In this document: positions 1-5,195 of the stretch, piece by piece
Position numbering within the stretch: the first letter of the stretch is position 1
Layout of the letters: each line of letters opens with the position of its first letter
NCBI GenBank assembly: GCA_946886065.1
Contig: CAMPHU010000203.1
Location: 1 to 8,179 of the forward strand
DNA from: an uncultured Massilia sp.
Lineage (GTDB): Bacteria; Pseudomonadota; Gammaproteobacteria; Burkholderiales; Burkholderiaceae
Length of the DNA stretch: 8,179 nt
Reading direction: 5' to 3'
Notes under the pieces: generated by a model
Database searches by the model: none
What the model was told of the DNA's origin: nothing
The model's input: the letters and a program-made list of their open reading frames with translations, nothing else
Translations under genes and position numbers: made by a program

Positions 1-55
1 CTGGCCGGACAGCGCCAGCGCCGGGCCGCAGTTCGCTTTCCCGCACATGAGCTAG
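1..55 (+). CDS. Possible 3' end of an upstream gene (partial, uncertain)
   Basis: The frame starting at base 2 is open from the window edge to a TAG at 53-55 and would end in ...FAFPHMS. Sixteen of its 17 third codon positions are G or C, which fits coding in this genome. However, a minus-strand frame starting at an ATG at 48-46 shares the same third positions and would score equally well, with no Shine-Dalgarno in front of it. A small inverted repeat (GCAGC, 5 bases, GCTGC, 56-70) directly after the TAG slightly favours the plus-strand reading. No family can be recognised from 17 residues. Confidence 0.2.
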   Translation, partial: WPDSASAGPQFAFPHMS

Positions 56-161
56 GCAGCCGATCGCTGCAGCGGCGCCGCATCCCGCTCAAAGGATGCA
101 AACCGGCTGCCCGAACGGTGGCGGCCGGCTTATCCCATAACTATAAGAAAGAGAGTGGCAG
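56..161 (+). promoter_or_regulatory. Leader region in front of the PreT-like gene
   Basis: This 106-base stretch has no convincing gene. It holds a 5-5-5 inverted repeat at 56-70 and the 10-base palindrome GCGGCGCCGC at 72-81, both of a kind common by chance at this GC content. An AT-rich pocket at 131-150 contains TATAAG at 142-147, which looks like a -10 element. It would place transcription start only a few bases before the ATG at 162, so it is weak as a promoter. A purine-rich AAGAAAGAGAG (about 145-155) is the only ribosome-binding candidate. Confidence 0.25.
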
Positions 162-1130
162 ATGATCGAGACAGCAGAAGCGGCGGCGAGCCCGCGTGCG
201 GCGGCGCCGTTTACCGGAAAGCATATCGCCGTGGTCGGCGCGGGGCCGGCGGGCATGGCCTGCGCCCACCGCCTGGCCATGCTGGGCAACGGCGTTACGG
301 TCTTCGAAGCGCGTTCCTACGAGCGCATGCAGTCGGCGCCGGCCCTGATGCTCGAGGAGGAGGGCGCGCAGCAGGAACTCGAGCGCTTGAGCGCGCTCGG
401 ACGGGTACGGATCGAATATGGCTGCAAGCTGGGCCAGCACCGCGAGCTGTCGGCGCTGCACCTGTCGCACGACGCCGTCTTCCTCGGCGTAGGGCTGGCT
501 TCGGGACGCGTGCTGGAGCTGACCGGCGACGATGCCCCCGGCCTGATCGACGCCGGCCGGCACCTGGCGGCAGTGCACTCGACCGAGGATCTGCTGGCGC
601 TGCCGGTGCCGCACCGCGCGATTGTGATCGGCGCGGCGCGCGGTGCGGTCGAGATGGCGGCGCGCCTCAAGCGCCTCGGCGCCCAGGACGTGACCCTGGT
701 CTACCGCCATGGGCTGGAAGCGGACGGCTACGAGGAGCAAACCGCGCGCGCCAGCTACGTGCGCCTGCGCGCCTGGGCCTCGCCGCTGGAAGTGCTGCGT
801 GACGAGCGCGGCGGCGTGCAGGCGGTGCGCTTCGAGCAGACCCGCCTGCTCGACGGGCGACTGGTCGATACCGGCGGCTTTACCGAGATCGCCGCCCATG
901 CCGTGTTCAAGGCCGTCGGCCGCGCCGGCGACCAGGCCTGCCAGCGCGACGAGAGCGCCTGCCGCCTGTCGCAGGAGGGCGACCGGGTGCGCGTCGACCC
1001 TTGCCTGCGCACCGCGCTGCCCGGCATCTATGCCGGCGGCGACTGCGTGGCGCCGGGACAGGGCATCGCCCTGGCCCTGCGCCACGGCGCGCTGGCCGCG
1101 CATACGATCCACGCCGATCTGCAATCCTAG
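162..1130 (+). CDS. FAD/NAD(P)-binding oxidoreductase, PreT/GltD-like, lacking the Fe-S domain
   Basis: The 322-residue protein belongs to the glutamate-synthase-small-subunit/PreT type of flavin oxidoreductase. It has an N-terminal FAD dinucleotide fold (GAGPAG, 26-31), a central region matching PreT around DAVFLGVGLA (104-113), a second dinucleotide fold (about 153-185) ending in LVYRHG, and the C-terminal FAD motif GIYAGGDCV (288-296). Full PreT proteins are roughly 410-450 residues and start with a cysteine-rich 4Fe-4S domain that passes electrons to PreA. Here that domain is absent, and in-frame stops at 138-140 and 144-146 rule out an N-terminal extension. Two further oddities are seen. 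The usual GG...YGIP stretch after the first fold is replaced by an unrelated Glu-rich segment (52-75). The NAD(P) motif, normally GGGxTAxD, reads GAARGAVE (157-164). It may use another partner, have changed its reaction, or be decaying. The NCS1 permease follows 65 bases downstream. The family assignment is firm; the substrate is unknown. Confidence 0.8.
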   Translation: MIETAEAAASPRAAAPFTGKHIAVVGAGPAGMACAHRLAMLGNGVTVFEARSYERMQSAPALMLEEEGAQQELERLSALGRVRIEYGCKLGQHRELSALHLSHDAVFLGVGLASGRVLELTGDDAPGLIDAGRHLAAVHSTEDLLALPVPHRAIVIGAARGAVEMAARLKRLGAQDVTLVYRHGLEADGYEEQTARASYVRLRAWASPLEVLRDERGGVQAVRFEQTRLLDGRLVDTGGFTEIAAHAVFKAVGRAGDQACQRDESACRLSQEGDRVRVDPCLRTALPGIYAGGDCVAPGQGIALALRHGALAAHTIHADLQS

Positions 1131-1150
1131 GAGTTCGTCGCACGGGGCCC

Positions 1151-1175
1151 GATTGCGCTACACTCGCGCGCAATC
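1151..1175 (+). promoter_or_regulatory. 8-bp inverted repeat with embedded -10-like element before the permease gene
   Basis: GATTGCGC (1151-1158) and GCGCAATC (1168-1175) are perfect inverted copies separated by nine bases. The loop begins with TACACT (1159-1164), a plausible sigma-70 -10 hexamer, but no good -35 lies about 17 bases upstream (CGTCGC at 1136-1141). The repeat ends five bases before the ribosome-binding site of the permease gene. It could be an operator over a dedicated promoter, an RNA hairpin near the translation start, or a weak attenuator. There is no U-tract, so a classical terminator is unlikely. The repeat is seen directly; its function is inferred. Confidence 0.4.
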
Positions 1176-1180
1176 ACTCC

Positions 1181-1186
1181 AAGGAG
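1181..1186 (+). promoter_or_regulatory. Ribosome-binding site fixing the GTG start of the permease
   Basis: AAGGAG lies nine bases before the GTG at 1196-1198. The reading frame stays open further upstream (an ATG at 1001 lies inside the preceding gene), but this Shine-Dalgarno and the homology starting just after it identify the GTG as the true start. Confidence 0.75.
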
Positions 1187-1195
1187 ATCCGTACC

Positions 1196-2677
1196 GTGAC
1201 GAACCCCGCCGCCAGCAAGGCCACCAGCAGCGACCTCTGGAACGAAGACCTCGCGCCCACCGGCGCGCACCAGCGCACCTGGCGCTGGTATCACTTCGCC
1301 GCGCTGTGGGTCGGCATGGTGATGTGCATTCCCGCCTACACGCTCTCGGCCAGCCTGGTCGAGGCGGGCATGTCGGGCTGGCAGGCGGTGCTGACGGTCT
1401 TCCTCGCCAATGCCATCGTGCTGGTGCCGATGCTGCTGATCGGGCATGCCGGCGCCAAGTACGGCATTCCCTACGCGGTGCTGGCGCGCAGCTCCTTCGG
1501 CACCAGCGGCGCCAAGCTGCCGGCGCTGATGCGCGCCATCGTCGCCTGCGGCTGGTACGGCATCCAGACCTGGTTCGGCGGCAGCATGATCTACACCTTG
1601 CTGGGCGTGATGAACGGCGCGCCGATCGGCGGCGACCCGCTTGCCGGCCTCGGGATCAACCTCGCCCAGTTGCTGTGCTTCCTGGCCTTCTGGGCGATCC
1701 AGCTGTATTTCATCGTGCACGGCATGGACTCGATCCGCAAGCTCGAGACCTGGACCGCGCCGCTCAAGATCGCGATCTGCTTCGTGCTGCTCTGGTGGGT
1801 CCATGACAAGGCCGGCGGCTTCGGGCCGCTGCTGGAGCAGCCTTCGCAATTCGTCGCCGGCGGCAAGAAGGAAGGGCAGTTCTGGCCCACCTTCTGGCCT
1901 TCGCTGACGGCCATGATCGGCTTCTGGGCCACCCTGGCGCTGAACATTCCCGACTTCACCCGCTTCGCCAAGTCGCAGCGCGACCAGGTGGTGGGCCAGA
2001 CCGTCGGCCTGCCGCTGCCCATGGGCCTGCTCGCCGCGCTGGCCGTGATCGTTACCTCGGCCACCGTGGTCCTGTACGGCAAAGCCTTGTGGGACCCGGT
2101 CGACCTGGCGGCGCGCATGACCGGCATCGCGGTGCTGGTGGCCCTGATCGTGCTCCTGATCGACACCGTCAGCGTGAACCTGGCGGCCAACCTGGTCGGC
2201 CCGGCCTACGATTTCTCGGCGCTGGCGCCGCGCAGCATCAGCTACCGCACCGGCGGCTACATCACGGCCGGCCTGGCGCTGGCGATGATGCCCTGGAAGA
2301 TCCTGGAGACGACCCAGAACTACATCTTCACCTGGCTGGTGGGCTACTCGGCCCTGCTCGGGCCGATCGCGGGCGTGCTGATGGTCGACTACTACCTGGT
2401 GCGCAAGACGCGGCTGGACGTGGAGCAGATGTACCGCCACGACGGCATCTATTCGTATCGCACCGGCTGGATGCGCGGCTGGAACATGGCCGCCATAGCG
2501 GCCTTCGTGCTGGGCGTGCTGCCGAATATCCCGGGCTTCCTCAACGCCGCCTTCCCGGCAGCCTTCCCGGACGTGGGCGAGGCCTTCAAGACCATCTACA
2601 CCTATGCCTGGTTCGTCGGCGTGGCGATCGCCGCCGTCATCTACGGCCTGATGATGCGGAGCGGCTCCCGAGGCTAG
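1196..2677 (+). CDS. NCS1-family nucleobase/hydantoin/allantoin:cation symporter
   Basis: This 493-residue inner-membrane transporter is the usual size for the nucleobase:cation symporter-1 family (twelve expected membrane helices, LeuT fold). Family signatures are clear: KYGIPYAVLARSSFG (88-102), RAIVACGWYGIQTWFGG (113-129), FWATLALNIPDFTRFA (243-258), DTVSVNLAANLVGPAYD (323-339) and MMPWKILE (364-371). By recalled alignment to the hydantoin transporter Mhp1, Trp120, Gln124, Trp244 and Asn332 sit where Mhp1 has its substrate-contacting Trp117, Gln121, Trp220 and Asn318, so a flat cyclic amide or purine/pyrimidine ring is the likely cargo. Exact specificity (uracil, allantoin, hydantoin, purine) cannot be read from sequence. 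It starts at GTG behind AAGGAG, 65 bases after the PreT-like gene, with a possible promoter of its own in between. Its last 41 bases overlap the convergent LysR gene tail to tail. Confidence 0.9.
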   Translation: MTNPAASKATSSDLWNEDLAPTGAHQRTWRWYHFAALWVGMVMCIPAYTLSASLVEAGMSGWQAVLTVFLANAIVLVPMLLIGHAGAKYGIPYAVLARSSFGTSGAKLPALMRAIVACGWYGIQTWFGGSMIYTLLGVMNGAPIGGDPLAGLGINLAQLLCFLAFWAIQLYFIVHGMDSIRKLETWTAPLKIAICFVLLWWVHDKAGGFGPLLEQPSQFVAGGKKEGQFWPTFWPSLTAMIGFWATLALNIPDFTRFAKSQRDQVVGQTVGLPLPMGLLAALAVIVTSATVVLYGKALWDPVDLAARMTGIAVLVALIVLLIDTVSVNLAANLVGPAYDFSALAPRSISYRTGGYITAGLALAMMPWKILETTQNYIFTWLVGYSALLGPIAGVLMVDYYLVRKTRLDVEQMYRHDGIYSYRTGWMRGWNMAAIAAFVLGVLPNIPGFLNAAFPAAFPDVGEAFKTIYTYAWFVGVAIAAVIYGLMMRSGSRG

Positions 2678-3548
2678 CGGCCAGTTCGCGCAGCCAGCGC
2701 GGCGCGCGTGCGGCGTTCCAGACCAGGCGCAGCTGTTCGCGCGACGCGAAGCCCAGGTCGGCCACCCGGATGGCGACCAGGCCGTGTTCGCCGGCGGCGA
2801 CGTCGGGCAGGTAGGCCAGCGCCCGGCCTTCGCGCACGAAGCCGAGCAGCACTTGCAGGTCGTCGGCCCAGTAGCGGATGGTGCGCGGCAGCAGGTCGTC
2901 GCGCCATCCGTCCGAGCGGCTGCCGCGCGCCTGGCCGCAGAACAGCGAGCGCGCCGGCGAGGCGAAGGGATGTTCGAGCACGTCCACCGCCTGCACCGGC
3001 TTGCGGCCCTTGCGCGCCAGCGGATGGCTGCTGGCGGCGATCACGTTCAGGGCCAGTTCACCCAGGTCGGTCGCTTCCCACCCCGGAGACCAATGCGGGC
3101 TGTCCAGAGCCTCTTGCGTGACCAGGGCCGCATGCAGTTCGCCGCGCGCCAGGGCGGCCAGCGCCTCGCCTTCGAACAGGGGGCGCAGGTGCAGGCGCGC
3201 GCCAGGGTAGGGATCCAGGCCCTTGGCCAGGCCGCCGCCGTGATGCCACAGCAGCACGGCCGGGCCGCCGATACGGCAATCCATCTCCGCCCGTTCGCCC
3301 TGCAGGTCGATGCGCGCCTGCTCCTCGAGGTCGAGCAGGGTGCGGGCCCTGTCCAGCAGCAGCGCGCCGCGCTCGTTCAGCACCAGCTGGCGCGTGCTGC
3401 GGTCGAACAGCGGCAGGCCGAGTTCCTCTTCGAGGCGCTTCAAGGCCTTGGAGATGGCGGACGGCGTCAGGTGCAGCTCTTCGGCCGCCGCATGCAGCGA
3501 ATCGTGGCGCGCGACGACGGTGAAGACGCGCAGGTCGGGCAGGTTCAT
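2637..3548 (-). CDS. LysR-family transcriptional regulator (first of two)
   Basis: This 303-residue protein has the standard LysR layout: a winged helix-turn-helix at about residues 4-62 (helix-turn-helix near 16-36, with LTPSAISKALKRLEEELG and FDR), a linker helix, and a periplasmic-binding-protein-like effector domain from about residue 90. The ATG at 3548 is chosen because the family N-terminus (MNLPDLRVFTVVAR) starts there and AGGAAAC lies just upstream on the minus strand. A longer frame back to 3623 adds 25 residues unlike any LysR N-terminus and would run into the divergent promoter. It converges on the NCS1 permease gene and is divergent from the secreted-protein gene, 95 bases away, so either could be its target. 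The effector is unknown. Confidence 0.88.
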   Translation of the reverse strand: MNLPDLRVFTVVARHDSLHAAAEELHLTPSAISKALKRLEEELGLPLFDRSTRQLVLNERGALLLDRARTLLDLEEQARIDLQGERAEMDCRIGGPAVLLWHHGGGLAKGLDPYPGARLHLRPLFEGEALAALARGELHAALVTQEALDSPHWSPGWEATDLGELALNVIAASSHPLARKGRKPVQAVDVLEHPFASPARSLFCGQARGSRSDGWRDDLLPRTIRYWADDLQVLLGFVREGRALAYLPDVAAGEHGLVAIRVADLGFASREQLRLVWNAARAPRWLRELAASLGSRSASSGRR

Positions 3549-3643
3549 GTTTCCTGTTGGGACACGAAGAGTGAAAATTGGTTGCTTCTCTGGAAACGAA
3601 GTCCGGCGTACTATGCCTGACATTCAATCAGGGAACAAGCAAG
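3549..3643. promoter_or_regulatory. Divergent promoter region between lysR and the secreted-protein gene
   Basis: This 95-base gap is visibly richer in A/T than the flanking genes. For the minus-strand lysR gene a weak promoter can be proposed: TTGTTC (complement of 3633-3638), 17 bases, CATAGT (complement of 3610-3615). On the plus strand TACTAT (3609-3614) resembles a -10 hexamer, but the nearest TTGCTT (3582-3587) is 21 bases away. Candidate LysR contacts of the T-N11-A form occur at T3582/A3594 and T3583/A3595 in an imperfect dyad. All of these are weak matches made by eye. Confidence 0.35.
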
Positions 3644-4285
3644 ATGAACACACTTCGACGCGGCCTGCTGCTGGCTTGCCTGGCCGCGGTACTGCCCGCG
3701 ATGGCGCACGATGCAAGCTACGGCTCGCACGGCATGGCCCTGTTCGGTGACAAGGACGGGCTGTATGCCTCGCACCTGCCGCTGTTTCGCGCGCCGCACG
3801 ATGTCCAGGCGGTGCTGCAGCTGCGCCTGGCCGACCCCCGGCAAGACCGCGCGCTGCGCGCACGCATGCAGGGCACGGCCGCGCTGTGGACCATCGAGCC
3901 GGAACACTTCGAACTCTCGCGCCTCGATCCGGGCAGCGCTGCGCCGCTGCGCGGCTTCGGCGCCGATATCTACAGCGGCCACTTCGAGCGCGGCGGGCAG
4001 CGCCAGTACGTGCGTGTCCAGTTCGTGGTCGAGAAAATCGTCTACTTCCAGCGCCTCGACCCGGCCATGCGCCAGCGCGCCGAGGCCGAGTACCTGCCGG
4101 TCGGGAAATACCTGTTCAAGCGCCTGGACAGCCGGCCGGACTATGACCACATCGTGAAGCTGGCCGCGCCCGCATCCGGACCGCTCAGGTTCGGCAAGCA
4201 GGACCTGTCCAGCCCCGAGGCGGCGCTGGGCCGGCTGGTTCCGGTCGTGGGCACGGTCTATTTCGAGACCGGCGACCTGCGCTGA
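3644..4285 (+). CDS. Small secreted protein of unknown function with conserved-looking histidines
   Basis: This 213-residue protein begins with a Sec-type signal peptide: MNTLRR, a hydrophobic stretch to about residue 18, and likely cleavage after AMA at residue 21. The mature N-terminus is histidine-rich (H22, H29, H44, H52), with HGMALFG (29-35) and SHLPLFRAPHD (43-53). I recall similar HGM...SHLP...PHD(Y/V)Q segments in uncharacterised exported proteins of other bacteria, but no function is known to me. The spaced histidines could bind a metal; that is inference. The rest looks like a beta-rich soluble domain with no further membrane helix. Cys12 lies too early in the signal for a lipobox. 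The ATG at 3644 is chosen over an upstream in-frame start at 3578 because the signal peptide begins there; the ribosome-binding site is weak (GGGAAC, AAG). It is divergent from a LysR gene that may control it. Confidence 0.7.
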   Translation: MNTLRRGLLLACLAAVLPAMAHDASYGSHGMALFGDKDGLYASHLPLFRAPHDVQAVLQLRLADPRQDRALRARMQGTAALWTIEPEHFELSRLDPGSAAPLRGFGADIYSGHFERGGQRQYVRVQFVVEKIVYFQRLDPAMRQRAEAEYLPVGKYLFKRLDSRPDYDHIVKLAAPASGPLRFGKQDLSSPEAALGRLVPVVGTVYFETGDLR

Positions 4286-4310
4286 CGCTGCAACAGGTAT
4301 CGCCTGGCTG

Positions 4311-4349
4311 GCCCGGCGGGCGCATCCCGCGATGCCTGAACGGTTTCAG
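4311..4349 (+). repeat. Three directly abutting small inverted repeats
   Basis: Three perfect dyads lie end to end in the 123-base gap between the secreted-protein gene and the small membrane-protein gene: GCCC-GGC-GGGC (4311-4321), GCATC-CCGC-GATGC (4322-4335) and CTGAA-CGGT-TTCAG (4336-4349). They could form consecutive RNA hairpins acting as a transcription end or mRNA stabiliser for the upstream gene, or be operators for the downstream one. No U-tract follows, so an intrinsic terminator is not clear. Confidence 0.4.
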
Positions 4350-4397
4350 CTGCGCGCTCCACGGTCCCGTACTAGCCTGCAGTCTTCACAGACCAAC

Positions 4398-4403
4398 AGG
4401 AGG
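4398..4403 (+). promoter_or_regulatory. Strong Shine-Dalgarno of the small membrane protein
   Basis: AGGAGG is followed by five bases and then the ATG at 4409. It is the strongest ribosome-binding site in the window and the main evidence that the weakly conserved frame behind it is translated. Confidence 0.65.
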
Positions 4404-4408
4404 GACCG

Positions 4409-5002
4409 ATGAGCGATAGAACCATCAGCGCGATCAGCGCATCCATGACCTACGGCGTGGTCACGGCCCTTTGCCTTGCCGTGGTCCTGCTCGGGCTGGC
4501 GCCGCATCCTTTTCTGCATGTGCTGGCATACAAGCTGCCGATCATCGTGCAGCTGCAGGTTGCCGATGTGGCCGGCCTGGCACCGCTATTGGCCGGGCTC
4601 GAAAGGACCCAGCATTGGACCGTCTTCTATGCGGTACTTGTTTTCCCGATGGCATGCCTGTTCTACTGCGTCGGCTGGTGGATCGAGGTGCTCGACGAGC
4701 AGACCAGGGATGTGGTCCTTGCGCCCAGGCCGGCCGTCAAGCCATCAGGCCGGCAGAGCGGCCGCGATCCGCGCCGCCAGCGCGCGCAGCTGGTCTGGGT
4801 CCGCCTGCTCTGCCGCGTGCGGCCTGAGCGGCGTGGCCTCCGTGCGCGGGACAATGTGGAAGTGCACGTGCGGCACGGTCTGGCCGGCCGCGCGGCCGTT
4901 GAACTGGGCGATCAGGACGCCCGGCGGCTGCAGCGCGGCCTTGACCGCCGTCGCCACCTTCTGGGTGGTGCGGATGCAGGCCGCGGCGCTGTCGCCGGAT
5001 AG
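4409..5002 (+). CDS. Small membrane protein of unknown function running antisense into the HIT gene
   Basis: The frame encodes 197 residues. Residues 1-112 look genuine. There is a hydrophobic helix at about 14-31, an amphipathic or second hydrophobic stretch near 36-50, and a strong membrane helix at about 71-92 containing FYCVGWWIEVLDEQ. From about residue 112 the frame is read from the complement of the HIT gene and turns into an Arg-rich, low-hydrophobicity tail typical of antisense reading. The first part uses more A/T-ending codons (CTT, GTT, GCA, CTA, AGA) than its neighbours, which may point to a young or acquired gene. The start is well supported by AGGAGG five bases upstream. All three plus-strand frames stay open past the end of the HIT gene, so a natural earlier stop is not apparent. 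Either the gene truly ends at 5002 or its original stop was lost. I do not recognise a family. Confidence 0.5.
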   Translation: MSDRTISAISASMTYGVVTALCLAVVLLGLAPHPFLHVLAYKLPIIVQLQVADVAGLAPLLAGLERTQHWTVFYAVLVFPMACLFYCVGWWIEVLDEQTRDVVLAPRPAVKPSGRQSGRDPRRQRAQLVWVRLLCRVRPERRGLRARDNVEVHVRHGLAGRAAVELGDQDARRLQRGLDRRRHLLGGADAGRGAVAG

Positions 5003-5167
5003 CTCGAAAATCTCGGCGGCGCCTTCCTTCGGCAGCACCAGCACATGACCTTCGGCCTGCGGCATGATGTCCATGATCGCGAGGGTCATGTCGTCTTCAT
5101 AGACTTTCACGCAGGGCAGCTCGCCGCGCAGGATCTTGGCGAACGGGTTCTGGGGATCGTAGCTCAT
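4745..5167 (-). CDS. HIT-family nucleotide hydrolase/transferase-like protein
   Basis: This 140-residue protein carries the histidine-triad motif HVHFHIV (His100, His102, His104), with His102 the expected nucleotidyl-accepting residue. The N-terminal PFAKILRGELPCVKVYED (8-25) and GHVLVLPKE (40-48) blocks are typical of bacterial HIT proteins of the Hint branch. Such enzymes hydrolyse purine phosphoramidates or related nucleotide conjugates in the cytosol; the natural substrate here is unknown. Length is normal. The ATG at 5167 is preceded by AGGA six bases upstream on the minus strand. It lies 28 bases after the uraD-allC fusion gene on the same strand, so it is probably cotranscribed with it. 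A nucleotide-related role next to purine degradation is suggestive only. Its last 258 bases are overlapped antisense by the small membrane-protein frame. Confidence 0.9.
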   Translation of the reverse strand: MSYDPQNPFAKILRGELPCVKVYEDDMTLAIMDIMPQAEGHVLVLPKEGAAEIFELSGDSAAACIRTTQKVATAVKAALQPPGVLIAQFNGRAAGQTVPHVHFHIVPRTEATPLRPHAAEQADPDQLRALAARIAAALPA

Positions 5168-5195
5168 GGATGGTCCTGTCGAATGAATGATGGGT

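Noticed and set aside
1..48. Minus-strand gene start at 48 (MCGKANCGPALAL...)
   Set aside because: No Shine-Dalgarno and only 16 codons in the window; the equally GC-biased plus frame ending at 55 cannot be excluded, so no gene is claimed.
141..1124. Minus-strand open frame of about 327 codons opposite the PreT-like gene
   Set aside because: Low-complexity composition of antisense reading, no ribosome-binding site and no known motif, while the plus-strand frame has clear FAD motifs.
1001..1195. Extended N-terminus for the NCS1 permease from an ATG at 1001
   Set aside because: The extra 65 residues come from out-of-frame reading of the end of the PreT-like gene; AAGGAG and the family N-terminus both point to the GTG at 1196.
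1127..2440. Long minus-strand open frame of over 400 codons opposite the permease gene
   Set aside because: It is rich in His, Gln, Arg, Ala and Gly with no recognisable domain and lies fully antisense to a clear NCS1 transporter; GC-rich codon bias creates such frames.
2784..3620. Plus-strand open frame of about 278 codons opposite the first LysR gene
   Set aside because: Antisense to a LysR gene with intact helix-turn-helix; no supporting start signal or family.
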